Assembly: GCF_036588685.1 (NCBI RefSeq)
Contig: NC_086386.1
Coordinates: 18,124,931 to 18,188,930 of the forward strand
Source of the DNA: Mytilus trossulus
Taxonomy: Eukaryota > Mollusca > Bivalvia > Mytilida > Mytilidae
Direction of reading: 5' to 3'
DNA length: 64,000 nucleotides
The notes beneath the pieces were generated by a model. That model saw only the letters and a list, made by a program, of their open reading frames with translations. It was not told where the DNA came from and did not search any database. The number at the start of each line of letters is the position of its first letter. Within the stretch, counting starts at the first letter, position 1. This document shows positions 49,001 to 61,200 of this stretch, in pieces. A program made the position numbers and the translations under genes.

Positions 49001-50983
49001 TGTAGAAAGGCGCCAATACAAATATTGACAACTTTCTTGTGTAGCCATGGCGTTGTTAGTTTATTTTTGACTCATGAGTTAGAATGCTCCTCTTGTACAT
49101 GTATCTTTCGCCTCTCGTTTGAACCGTTTGCTAAGTCAGCTAAATAAGTTTGAAAAGAGCACTTCCATTTACTAGTTGGGATATCTAAATTATTTTTTTT
49201 GTCATTTTTTTGTGTTCATTTCCGTCAACAAATCAATAACAGTTACAGAAGTGGGTTTTCACATGGATGAATATGAAATACATTGATTAAAATAAATAGC
49301 CCCAAATACGATGATCTCTTGATTAGTAAAAATAAGTTGGTAAACAAAACCCCATCAGTTTACAATTTCACTGCACCTTTTCTGCGGCTTCTCTCATAAA
49401 CTGTTTAGCAGGCTCTGTCCAAATAGCTGGGACTGTTAACACCCAATGAATGTCGTTATTATCTAGTCCAGTTCCTCGTGTTTCCAGGGTTTCTAACAAA
49501 TGACCCTTCAGATATCTTATAACCATGGAGAATATTTCTAGAGCTGGCATTTCTTTACCATTATCGTCTTTGATCATCGTTTTTCGTGTAAGATGCTTTA
49601 AAATAAATTGATGAATAACGCACGTCAAATTTACGAAATGGATAATCTGACAGTTGATAATCGCTTTAAACGAAACAATCTGATTGAAATACAAAACATT
49701 TATTAGCCAATCACGGCGACAAACATGAGCAGAATAATCACAATATAATTTTCAAACATTATATAAAGCAAATTAAAGATAGGTTAAAAATACAGATTCT
49801 CAGTCCAATCTTTGCTTTCAAGGATCTCACAACACTTCGTTTAAATTTTTGTGGGAGTAATTACTTCATCAGCCAATACAATTATAGCTTTCAGATTTGT
49901 TGAAGGATCGATGCGGCAAAACCAGACTGAAAGAATCCCGAACGGTCTAAAAATATATAGAACGGAGCTTTTTCAGATCCTCCAGTGTAAACAAAGCTTG
50001 CCAGGGAAAAGATCGGTATTTTAATTACATTGTAAAAGGAGCAAATTAACATAAAAATAACTATATAAACTGTCAAGATCATTTCTATGGATAAGATAAT
50101 ATTTGGAGAAAATCTGTCAGAGACAACCCCCCTTATACGTTCAGCAAATTGATATCTTAGAAAAAACAAACTTGCGACATTCAGCAATGACATTCCTAGT
50201 TGTGAATAAATACATTTATCTTATAATATGTAGTCCAACTTCTCAATAGGCTATCCATTGGTTCATAATACCGTGCACAAAGAAGTTGCAATTAACGAGG
50301 ATAAGAGGAAACAACCTGTTTCAAAGAAAAATCTTTGGATTTTAGAATTTGAAATTTAATATTTAACGGTTTTAAGACAAATTTTAGGAAGCCGTTTTTC
50401 GTCGGTTTTATAAGCTTTCTATAAACATGTTCAGTCTGTTTTAAAAGCATTCAATCAATAACATTTCAAATACTAAAAGCGATGGATGCATTATTTATTT
50501 TTTATCTTTAGTCATAGTTCTAAGAACTAAAGTTGTATGCCAAATTTTACCAAAAGGCTGAGACATACCCAATTTACAGTCATTGGCATTAAGCGGCATG
50601 TCAGCATATACCTTCCTTGAATATCAAATAAAACATCTTTCAAATTAATGAAAATGCGTTTTTATAATTACCTTTGTTTCATGAAGTAACATCTTAAATC
50701 TACGAAAGTAATAAAAATCAAGATGTTCTTCGTCTAAAGCAGCCTCCGAGTACTTGTCTTCAGCATCGTATCCAAAAGCCAGGAACTTTTTGGATTTATC
50801 TAACAGAACAACAGTCGGTGCCTTCAGTGAAATCAAGCTTCTAGAACCGGCTGTCCATTGTTGATTGACGGAAATTTTCATTGGATCATTTTCATAATCA
50901 GTTTTGAAGGAAAAAGCATATCCTGAAAACGTTGTTCCAAAGTCAATTGCTGCCACAAGGATTTTATTTTTTTTGCTCTGCAT
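46041..50983 (-). CDS. HSPA12: HSPA12-type HSP70 family protein, four exons, 580 aa
   Basis: Minus-strand exons: 50672-50983 (104 codons), 49377-49595 (73), 47643-47805 (54 plus one base) and 46041-47089 (to the stop TAG). All borders are GT/AG. The joins read naturally: ...LLHETK|HLTRKTM..., ...REAAEK|AGISGEQL... and ...VLDLG-G|GTADI. The three actin/HSP70 nucleotide-binding motifs are present: IDFGTTFSGYAF near residues 13-24, DLGGGTADI at 229-237 and ILMVGGFSESP at about 391-401. WVLTVPAIW and LEPEAASLYC are signatures of the HSPA12 branch. There is no canonical HSP70 peptide-binding domain or EEVD tail, as expected. HSPA12 proteins are atypical chaperone-like ATPases, greatly expanded in bivalves and often linked to stress or immune responses. 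The length is close to the family norm and no break was seen, so the gene looks intact. Confidence 0.93.
48183..48330 (+). repeat. GGGGCCAGCTGAAG dispersed repeat in HSPA12 intron 2
   Basis: A near full-length copy with GGGGCCAGCTGAAGGACGTC, GGTGCGGGAATTTCTCGCTA and GTCTCTTTGACACATTCCCC. It faces an inverted copy at 48831-48927 about 500 bases away in the same intron. Confidence 0.75.
48831..48927 (-). repeat. Inverted copy of the dispersed repeat in HSPA12 intron 2
   Basis: AAATTGAGAATGGAAATGGG, ATGTGTCAAAGAGACAACAG and CTTCAATGTAGCGAGAAAT are the complement of 48217-48322. About 100 bases pair with roughly ten mismatches. Confidence 0.75.
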
Positions 50984-50999
50984 CTTTGATCTTTTTTAT

Positions 51000-53974
51000 T
51001 TGTGAATATCTATCTCTTCACTTGTTTGCTCATTTCTGAAGAAAAAAATGTGACAGAAAATGCCATTTGATATCGTGTTAGCCAGATTACAAAAAAATAC
51101 AATGAAATCAATTTAGTGAGCACACTTGTATTGGAAATGACATTCGTGATTTCAGCAGCTAAATCTTTGCTTAAGAGCTTGGGTTCCATTAGCGGCTACG
51201 TTTTATTCAACAGAGGACACCACTGGTAAGATTTGAAAAAAGGAGAGGAAAGGGCGATTCATTGCCTAAAAAATAGTTCTATGGTCATCAGAAATAAGTT
51301 GACTTTATCTTGATAAGATACAACTACTCAAATCTAAAACTATTATGACTATTTTGATTTGGCTTGTTGTCTTAATTACTGAAAGAGTAATTATCACTCA
51401 ATAATGATGTATATGGTGTGCTGTGGCAGTTACAGGGGTTGGGGTTGTGGGTTGTGGGTTTTAGTTTACAACTCCTCCCTTTTTAACGTTTTGGGTCTCA
51501 GTTTAGGCAACTCCTCTCCCTTTCAACGTTTTATTGATGTAAAAAATACATAAAATGTGGGAAATACTTACTCTTTCTTTCCTATCCAGATAAAAATAGA
51601 CGAAAGATGGCAAAGAGATAAAACTGTTACATAACCGCAAATGTCGAAAATAAACCGTCGTATTGTTCACGGTTAGCCCATTCCAAATTAATTCCATTCG
51701 GTGGTGTCATAACCTGAAGTAGGGGATTGTGGCAACGCAAATTGGGGCATTTATTTTGTCATATATATGACTGCTCTGAAGGTACGTGTTAACAACAGAA
51801 CACCTATCAGAATTTGCGGGATCCACCTCTGACAAAAGTATGATATGAAAGCGTAGTGTAAGGAATATCAGGATTAATTTTTCATGTGTGTCCCATGTCT
51901 TAAAAACTTCAATACATCTTAAAAATATTCAAGTGTTGGCCATGTTTAAAAAAGACCGTGAACAAAGACTGGATGAGATTCAATCGTATATATACATGTA
52001 TATATGTCATACATCAACTTTCGATGAAACACAATACATTCAATCAAGCCAATCAATCTAAATATAACTTTTGAGAATACTGAATTCATGATTGATTTTT
52101 TTGTGATACATGATGCATGAAGTTGCTAGTTTCAGTCATGAATTATAAAGAAAGGATGATTCTTAAAATCATATGAGGTTACTGGTATCTGTTTGACCGT
52201 AATGACAGTTTTTTATATGATCTTAAATATGTACTTTTTGGTTCTATAAAACATGTCATTCTTGTAGGATAAACGAAACGAAAATGCATTTTGGGTCGAG
52301 CTGAAAATGGTCCTCGTACAGTGAGGATCCAGTGACCTATTCATAATAATCATTTATCACTCAGTTATAGTCATAAATAAAGCTCAATCACTACTAAAAA
52401 AATGTAAATCTAACCTCATAATTTCAATCATCAACACGAGGGATACACTTCCTGGTATAAAAATACGATTCCAAGTACTACATGTAACAACACAACGTTT
52501 CCTAGTCGATCAGTACATATTTTAATAAATTATCATCCACATGGGTTTAAAGGAGTGTTGGTTTTTCGAAGAGAAAGCAAAAAATACTATACATTTACCT
52601 TGTAACACCTAGTCTGTAGTCCACGCATGCGTCTTTCAAGTTTAACTTTCGGTTCTAACGTAAACACAAAGTAAATGGAATGGGAAATATTTAATGCACT
52701 CTGACATCGGATAACAGGTACATACTATTTTTTGCGTTATTTCAATTGTATCTATTTTAAATGAACAAAGCTATACAGTATTGTTGGTTTTTGTATTCAT
52801 CTTATTTTAGTGTTTCTGTTCGTTATAAACCTCCCCCTTTTTATAGTTGTGTACAGAAAACCGTTATAATTCCTTGAATATTTAAATTTTGTTACTAAAT
52901 ACTCTATTTAATTTAGAGAGACAGAAATTAAGAGAGCTCACTTAATTTGAAAAGTATTTTTTTCTTCTGTCGAAGTACATCGTTTTGAACAATAAACGGT
53001 TTCTAAGTAAGGCTTTCCCGATAATGTTTGTGGAGTGGTTATAAATATTTTATTCAGACACATTATTGTGTAAATTATTATGTGTTTGCCACAGGTAAGA
53101 TCAGGTAAGGTACATACGTATTTTACATTGGTTGAATTGAGCGTTATCATGTACTAAGACTATTATACTAAGCAGAGAAGTCCAAGATATGTATTTATAA
53201 ACATCTACTGTAAGGAATGCTCATACAAGTAGTGACATGATCATTATAGAATAAAATGGTGTTTACTTTTTTTTTTCCTAAAACGTTTTTTTAAGTAATC
53301 TTCGGAGTCGGCGATAAAGAACAAAGGAAGCTGTGATTTATTTCTTACATGATAGGAACAAAAGTTGTTCAAAGTTTGCAAAAAATCGATTATTTTAAAA
53401 ATAAATATCACGTGATTGATCGATTGAAAGGAATTTACTTCGATCCATTTGCATTTTTAAAAAAAACTTCCTTGTAGAATAAGAACAAAATTTTGAAGTT
53501 TGTGCAGGTTTGTCATAATGATTAAATAAGTTTTGCGTTCTACAATGAATGCTAGAAATGTATTCTGGTGCAACTGCAAAGTTGTGTTAACACTTGGTTA
53601 AATATATATATTTACTTAAATGTGCACTTTCGTTTCCTATTTCATTTGTGTATTCGTGTAAGTTATAATTTTTATTAGTGGTTTTGTTATGAAACAGTAG
53701 TATTCCCTTATCTTTGCATTATTGCAACTTAACAACATCTGATACATTTTAGTGTTTTGCCGTTTTTAGCATGTTGTATAGCTATGCATCGGTTACTATG
53801 AGCATTTTGAAATAGTCGTATAATAGAAAAGAAAAGATATGGGGTGTTCATCCATGACACATAATTAGTTTATGTACAGTAAAACACAAAAGTGGACAGC
53901 GCTCTCATTGCTATTCTTCGTCTCAAAGTCACTGTGAGTTCTTCAACAAATAGTAAAAAAAACAAACCAAAAAA
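51000..53974. other. Upstream flank of HSPA12 and intergenic stretch
   Basis: No exon is supported. Apart from the G-rich motif at 51435-51458, a pair of near-identical phrases ending CAACGTTTT or TAACGTTTT (AACTCCTCCCTTTTTAACG at about 51470 and AACTCCTCTCCCTTTCAACG at about 51511) is repeated. I looked for canonical heat-shock elements (inverted GAA/TTC triplets) near the HSPA12 start and did not find a convincing array. Confidence 0.4.
51435..51458 (+). promoter_or_regulatory. Potential G-quadruplex upstream of HSPA12
   Basis: GGGGTTGGGGTTGTGGGTTG followed by TGGG gives four runs of three or four G with 2-4 base loops, satisfying the usual quadruplex rule. It lies about 450 bases upstream of the HSPA12 start codon, with the G-runs on the non-template side (plus strand) for that minus-strand gene's template. 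A regulatory role is inference only. Confidence 0.4.
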
Positions 53975-54265
53975 TCCAAGATAGTGTGTCCAAAGTACAC
54001 GGATGCCCCACTCGCACTCATTTTCCATGTTCAATGGACTATGAAATTGGGGTCAAAAGTCTTATTTGGCTTTAAAATTAGAAAGATTATATCATAAGCA
54101 ACAAGTGTACTTTTAATTGGACTTCAGCTTCATCAAAAACTACCTTGACCAAAAACTTTAACCTGAAGCGGGACGGACGAACGATATGACGAACGAACAG
54201 ACGGACGGACGCACATACCAGAAAAACAAAATGGCCCTCTACTATCGTAGGTGGGGCATAAAAAC
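53975..54265 (+). repeat. Dispersed repeat copy (GGGACGGACGAACG family)
   Basis: GGATGCCCCACTCGCACTCA, CCATGTTCAATGGACTATGA, GATTATATCATAAGCAACAA, CTTCATCAAAAACTACCTTG and CTGAAGCGGGACGGACGAAC are landmarks of this family, and the middle part aligns with 3640-3830 and 10770-10960. The end (AAATGGCCCTCTACTATCGT) is seen only in this copy. Short frames across it (54087-54395) are repeat-derived. Confidence 0.65.
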
Positions 54266-54792
54266 AAACACGCACCTAGCTGTAAGTTTGAAGACGGCCC
54301 TTAGCACCGTTTTGAGTGGAATTATTTTCGAAATAACGATCACGCAACATCTGAGAATTGATGAACAAAGGAATAAAGTAATATCAATCAAATAAATCTG
54401 GCAAAAAAATGATCATACTGACGCTTACAACACAAACATTGAGATATATGTATATATGCTTTCTTTCATCCATATGCAGTACATTCACGCTATAAACAGA
54501 AGTAAATCTGCAGTAAATACAACTTCATCGCTTTTTTCTTTTGAGTGAATTTATATATTTCTCGGCCAAAGATTAGGCCTGACTTTTATTTTACATATAT
54601 GGGCGTTTTTCAATAAAAGCGTGACTTTCAGACCTAAAAAAAAATGAAAATTAACTTGTCTTAAATTTTATTTCAAGAGTTATTTTGAATAGACCTGTTT
54701 GTAAACAAACAATCTTAAATATTCTTTAAAATGATATTATTTTCATAATCGATAAAGATAAACAGTACTTCACATATGAAGGTTCAACTCAT

Positions 54793-57327
54793 GTTACCAG
54801 TCTATGGAAGAAGCGTATCGATAAAAACTTTTCTTATATCAATGAGCGATATTGTCTAATATCAATTGTAAACATGCAGACATTTCATGCGGAAAATGTT
54901 GTTTTTGGCAACGAAAAATTAAGTAATTACTAACTTTTAAACTTATTGTCAAATATAAACAACAATTGAGTCTAAATATACATTCAGAAGTTAGCTAAAA
55001 GCTAACGTTTATGTCCGTGTAAAATTTGAAGTGCTGTGTTTTTCTTATATACATAAATAAGCAATGCGATACTTTTAAAATATCAATGCGATACTTTTAA
55101 AATATCATAGCGGTATTTTTGTTATATCAATATTAGCACTTATTAGTATCAATATTTGACTGCTGTACCCATATTTTTACAATTTTACCCATTATGTCTG
55201 TTTTGTTTACGCGTTGTTAATATGACAGAATTTGACGAGACTGTCATACACGTGAGAGGTTAAGCGCTATAAAACCAGGTTCAATCCACCATTTTCACAA
55301 TGTAAAAATGCCAGTACCGATGTGGTTTAATAAATAATATCGTAATCAAATAGCTAAGTATCAAATTATTGTTCACATGCTATATAACATTAATGTTTAG
55401 CAATTTTATAATGAACGCACCGAAATAATATATATCTGATATGCTCGCAATGCATGCAGGTAAGACTTTCTTTATTGATAAAAATGAAACTAACTTGTGA
55501 CAAAGATGAAATATACTGTTCTCGTTCAGATTGATTCGATAACATCTGACCTGTACTTTTGAAACTCCTTTTTTTATACAAATTAGACCGTTGGTTTTCC
55601 TGTTTGAATGGTTTAACACTAGTATTTTTTTGGTTCCTATATAGCGTGGTGCTTGCTGTGAGCCAAGGCTCCGTGTTTAAGGTCCTACTTTGATCTATAA
55701 TGGTTTACTTGAAACAAATCATTATACTTTGTGGAAAGTTGTCTCATTCGAACTCATGCACCATCTTCTTATATCTATAAATCTTTAAAATATCCCTTTA
55801 TAAATAACTGCTATCCAGACCTCCAAAAACGTCATTTGGGTGCTGAATCTTTTGTACAGTGCAATATAAACTAGTACACTTCTTATGCTTTAACGGTAAC
55901 GACAGTTATGATGGTACAAGAACGATTACGTCAATAAAAATACCAAATAAACAGCACTGAAAGATCTAAATTTATAATTCTAGTATGACGTGCTTCTTTC
56001 GCTTTGTAAACAACACTGTGACAAAATTCTCGATAGATCTATACTTAGCGCAGACTCACTCAGAGGTATACATAATAATTGCTGTTATGTACAATATACC
56101 TCCCGCGTAAATCTACATGCATTGGAACCTATTTGCAGACCCCTTTGCCGATTTTATTGTTTTAAAAAGTGCAATTATAAAAAAAATAACTATTATTCTT
56201 ATTCGGATGCATAATAAAAAGAAGTAATGCACAAGAACTCGGAGAAATCAACAGGATAAAATTCGAATATCACGGCACAATCCATGTGTAAATTTCCAAC
56301 AATCTATGGCTTCCTGAATTATTTCTAAAATATAGAAAATATGTATACACATTTGGATTCGAGCGTCACTGATGAGTCTTTTGTAGAAGAAGCGCGCGTT
56401 TGGCGTATATACAAAATTTATCCTGGATTCGGCCAAAAAGGGGGGTTCAACCCCCGCCCCCTCCAGATCCGCCACTGGACCTTTATTAGAATCGAATAGG
56501 TCGGTAGACTATTTACAACCGCATTCAAATTCCGCCATTGCATCATCACTTCAAACAGAATTTGTCGGTTAAAGCATGTGATTGCAAAACAATAGACTGA
56601 ACCGGTTGTTAACACTTTCAAATATCAATAGGGTCACGCAACATTTTAAAAATGATAAGATCGTGTAAGCGTTAATTTTGTTACAGAAACGAAATTTTAC
56701 TGATATTGATCCTCAAACATTAAGCTGGTCATGAAATAAGTTTGTGAATTATGTTTGCGGTTCTTTTGACATGCATTGTGACGTGTCGTCGTATTAATTC
56801 TATATTAGAAAACTATAGCAGTTATATTAGAAAAGTATCGCATTCATAAATTTTTGATATTAAAAAAATATCGCTATGATATAAGACAAACATCGCATTG
56901 ATATTTTAAAATATAGCAGTATCTTTGACTTATAGGCGATTTTGGCTTATCCAACAATTGAATTCATCTCGATTGCATTCCACATAATTTGCTACATGAC
57001 ATTAATTGAATTTGTACATATCTACAAATGATAAATCGTGCATTTATGTCTCATTTATTCAACAATTCAATTTTCTCGTTTAAATACATCTTCCTTGGTA
57101 TAACTTAAAATAATTCATGGAAATTATACAGCAGACGTATGTCTTGTTAAATGTCAGCCTGTTTTAAGAAAAGAATCATTTCTTTATACCGAGAAATCTT
57201 CGTTCTTTTATAAAAATGTAAACATTCGTCTGAGATTTCCCACAATGCAACTCGTTGATATAAGACAATATCGCTCATTGATATAAGAAAAGTTTTTATC
57301 GTATAGCACCTTCCATAGACTGGTTAC
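54793..57327. mobile_element. 2.5-kb foldback element with GCGATA-type subrepeats
   Basis: The left end GTTACCAGTCTATGGAAG is inverted at the right end (57310-57327). The arms then continue with GATAAAAACTTTTCTTATAT and CAATGAGCGATATTGTCT, matching over about 65 bases. Inside, ATCAATGCGATACTTTTAAA is repeated in tandem on the left (55067-55110) and inverted variants (ATCGCATTGATATTTTAAAA) lie at 56900-56935. No transposase is visible in the interior, which also holds a mussel core-repeat fragment (about 56340-56435), a GGCGGAT-type fragment (56405-56480) and another dispersed repeat (55640-55775). Confidence 0.65.
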
Positions 57328-57532
57328 GTATAGTGGATATTTAGATGCGTTTCATAGTTGACAAAACCGTTTTGTAGTGGACAAAAAGTTTCGTAATTGA
57401 CATCAACCCTATTCTATATTGATAAAAACATACTAAAAATTACATGAAACTAACCCTTGTTATTTGTTTTGCACGAATATAATTGAAAAAAGAGTAAAAA
57501 AAGACTGCATGGTAGTGTCCACTACGAAACGT

Positions 57533-57865
<333 letters not shown>

Positions 57866-57920
57866 ACTCACAGAATGCTTGATTTTAGTAATTTAACTTT
57901 GTTTTGATAAATACATAGAG

Positions 57921-58051
57921 AATAATAGATTATAGGTAGTTTCGTCTTTGATACTGACTATATCACGTGGAATATCTAGACAAGCCCGTAAGGGCGAGTT
58001 AAGATATTCCACATGATATAGTCAGTATCAAAAACGAAACTACCTATTATT
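57921..58051. repeat. Foldback element upstream of plus-strand gene
   Basis: AATAATAGATTATAGGTAGT / ACTACCTATTATT form the outer arms and GATACTGACTATATCACGTG / TATAGTCAGTATC the inner ones, with a loop at CAAGCCCGTAAGGGCGAG. The arms are about 50 bases with a few mismatches. Confidence 0.8.
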
Positions 58052-58054
58052 CTG

Positions 58055-58178
58055 TTTATCGGTAATTATGACGTCACACAATGTATTGCCTAATATTTTC
58101 AGTGATACAGCCAGTATGTTGATACTAGAAAATATTAGGCAGTAAGATCGAAGGGAAAATATACGAATTACCGATAAA
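58055..58178. repeat. Second foldback, 27 bases before a splice acceptor
   Basis: TTTATCGGTAATT (58055-58067) is inverted at 58165-58177. Inside, TGCCTAATATTTTC and AAAATATTAGGCA (about 58087 and 58130) form another stem. It lies directly beside the foldback at 57921-58051, ending just upstream of the putative acceptor CATTACAG at 58198-58205. Confidence 0.75.
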
Positions 58179-58207
58179 TGTGTATATAACTTTTCTTCAT
58201 TACAGAT

Positions 58208-61200
58208 ATGGCCTATAAAAACTTTTCCAAAACACATACTGGTACTGGAAATTATTATGGTCTCTACGGAGGAGGTACTTCAAATCATCTATCAACTGGA
58301 CATCTTGGTGTAACAACTAGCGAGAGGTCACCATATAACTCCAGATCCACATCACCGGCAGGACTCTCATATTTGGATAACATCCGACATAGAAACCCTT
58401 CGGAGGAATCTCCTGGAATTGACAGAGATCGTCACAGAGATACACATTTATCAACCTCAAAACAAGATGATGTTTTGAAATTAATAAGTTGCGTCAGGAA
58501 ACTTCAAAATGTTGATTTGGACAAAATTGAAAAGGAAATTGATGGATATAAGGTGAAATAAATCATTCTTCTTTTGCCAGTCTTCCTATTTTGATACTTT
58601 TAAAATTCCTAAACTAAAATGAAAGTGCTTTTTGTCTAATATGAAAATTGAGTTGCGCATGTCATATTATTATGTCTTATTTGTGGAAGTCTTCCTTTTA
58701 GGTTAAAGTATAGGTAAATAGTATTATTTCTCTTATTATTTAAGAACAAATATAAAATGATGTAAGATATGATTTTATCTTAGTTTTGTAAGTTTATAGT
58801 TTTTGAACAGTTTAATTGATATTTGATATTTGTTTGTAATTAGAAAACAGTACATACCAGTAACCAAAGAGATGTTGAAAATACAAAAGAAGAGCTACAG
58901 AAGTTAAAAGAGGAGAATCTTGCCTTACAAGAGACAACCGAAAGTTTGAAAAACAAATATCTGCAAGTGGTTGAGGAAAAAAGTGACTATGAGGAAAAAT
59001 TTCAAAAGGCTAAAGAAGAGTTTAGGCAGCAAGATAAACAAATAAAATATTTGGAACGAATTGTGTCAGAAAAAGACTTAGAGGTTAAGACACTGGCCAA
59101 AGAGAAAGAATCGGCACTTTCAAGGTAAAATCATCTTAGATGCTAAAATGTAAAATATATATAACTAAACATACAGGTTTTGATAAGTGACTACTATTAA
59201 CTCAATTTATATTTCATGTTTTTCGTCAAACGTATTTCTATTTTTATTTTTGTTTATTGTCTATTGCAATTGTGTGATAAAAAAAGTCAATGTACTGATT
59301 ATGCCATAATGGGTCCACTATTGGAAATATTGGAAAAAATAAATATATATATCTCTATATAATAGTTGGTCTTTAAAAATACCACGTCCAAGTGGAATAG
59401 TGTTAAGTTGGTGCTTGAAAGTGTGTGTATAAAATTAATGCTCTATTTCTACCCATGTATCTATAGCTTATCCGCGATTTCCACACTTAATATCGGAAGA
59501 CAAACTTTGCAGAACTCCATATTATTATTGATATAATGATTAGTTTGTTTTAACTCGAATATGCATGGAATGTTTTCTACCTAACATATAGATTTGATAA
59601 ACATATATATAAATTTCATCCAATTTCTACCAGTCATGATTTACATATATATTTTAAAGGAATAAAAATGATAGGACCAATCCCTGAAGGCCAATTTCAA
59701 ACATTTTCAAATCTTTACTAAAATTTACAGTATGGAAGCTTCGTATGCATACTATGTGACTCTTACACAACTATGGCGTATTTAAAACATGTAATTACTC
59801 AAAACCGGAATTTAAGTAGATTTATGATAATATCGTATTATTTATTAACTCAAACATCTTTGCAAGGTATCACTTTGTTCTGTCTTTCAGATGCAAATCA
59901 TTTCATGCTGGTTAAGGATGATTGTCCTTGGATGCAGAATTTTATAAAAACGTAAATTTGCAATATTTGATTAGACCCGTCTTAAATACAGCATATAACA
60001 AACAAATGCCTTTTTGATTTTATGAATAAAATAATCATATGTAAAGTTTAATATTGAAAAACCTTTAATGTGAAACAAATCATGAAAATTGTTTCTACCT
60101 CATTCTTTGTGTACTTTGTTTTAACTTACTACGATTCCATGTATGTGATAAAATTTTGTAAAACTGAAGTTCTGATAAGTATTAATATATTGTTTTTAGG
60201 CTAAGTAAGGAAATGGGAGACAAACTAAGCCAAGAAAACACTGCAATTGCAGATCTAAGCGACCCAAACAGATCAACAAAACTAGCTGAATTGTATAATA
60301 CGTTGTACGACAATGAATGGACAGATGCTTTGGAAACATTACAGAGTGCAGGACTAGATGAAGAACTTGCTGTCAGATCTTTATTGGAAATAATGAAGGT
60401 TATTTTCTAGTTTATAGAGCACAGCAGATGCATGTACCTGCGCCATTGTCACTTGTTATCTGTCGTCTGTCGACTTTTTATTCAAAATCTTCATTTTGGT
60501 TTAGATCGACTTGAAAGTTCGAATTTCAGTTAAGTTAAAGCAAAGCTTGTTTTTAAATTTGCCTTAGTCAAAAGAAGACCATTTTTTATTCACACCCTCT
60601 TTTCTTTGTAGCACATATATGACTTTTGCAGTAAAGTTAAAGATGATCATATGCAGCAACTGGAAGCTCATTTGATGAACCCTGTATGTATACTTTTTTT
60701 TACTACAAATCGGTAATGAAACCATGTAAAATGCACCAGGCAGAAGCTAGAGAACAATAGCGAGCTAGCAATAAGCCAGCGAACAATAAGGCGATATATT
60801 GAGAAACCAACAAAAAATGATTAGACAGCAACCGCCGTTAAATCCACAAATATTTAAAAAGGCAGAAAATCAGTCGAAATATTGCAATTTCAACTCAATC
60901 TTGAAATGGTTTTTTATCCCATTAATTGATAAAACAATTCACATCTCTTTTTAGGCTAATATTTAGTACCACAGTAAATAAGCATTTTTACAATTTTTTT
61001 CAAATTTTGAGCTCTAGTTTCAGATTTTTTAACATAGTGCCCTTCAATACCTTGCGAAACAGAAGCGCGTGTTTCTCCTCTACAAGACCTATAAAGTCAT
61101 ACCCCGTGACACTCCGAATTTTTTTCTCTGAAAGCCTTGGAAAAAGACAACCCCCATCTCTGAAAATGTGTATTTTAGTTTAATTAAACAATGACATCAC

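Noticed and set aside
49891-50193. 100-residue hydrophobic frame in HSPA12 intron 1
   Set aside because: No similarity to the HSP70 fold, and the flanking exons join perfectly without it.
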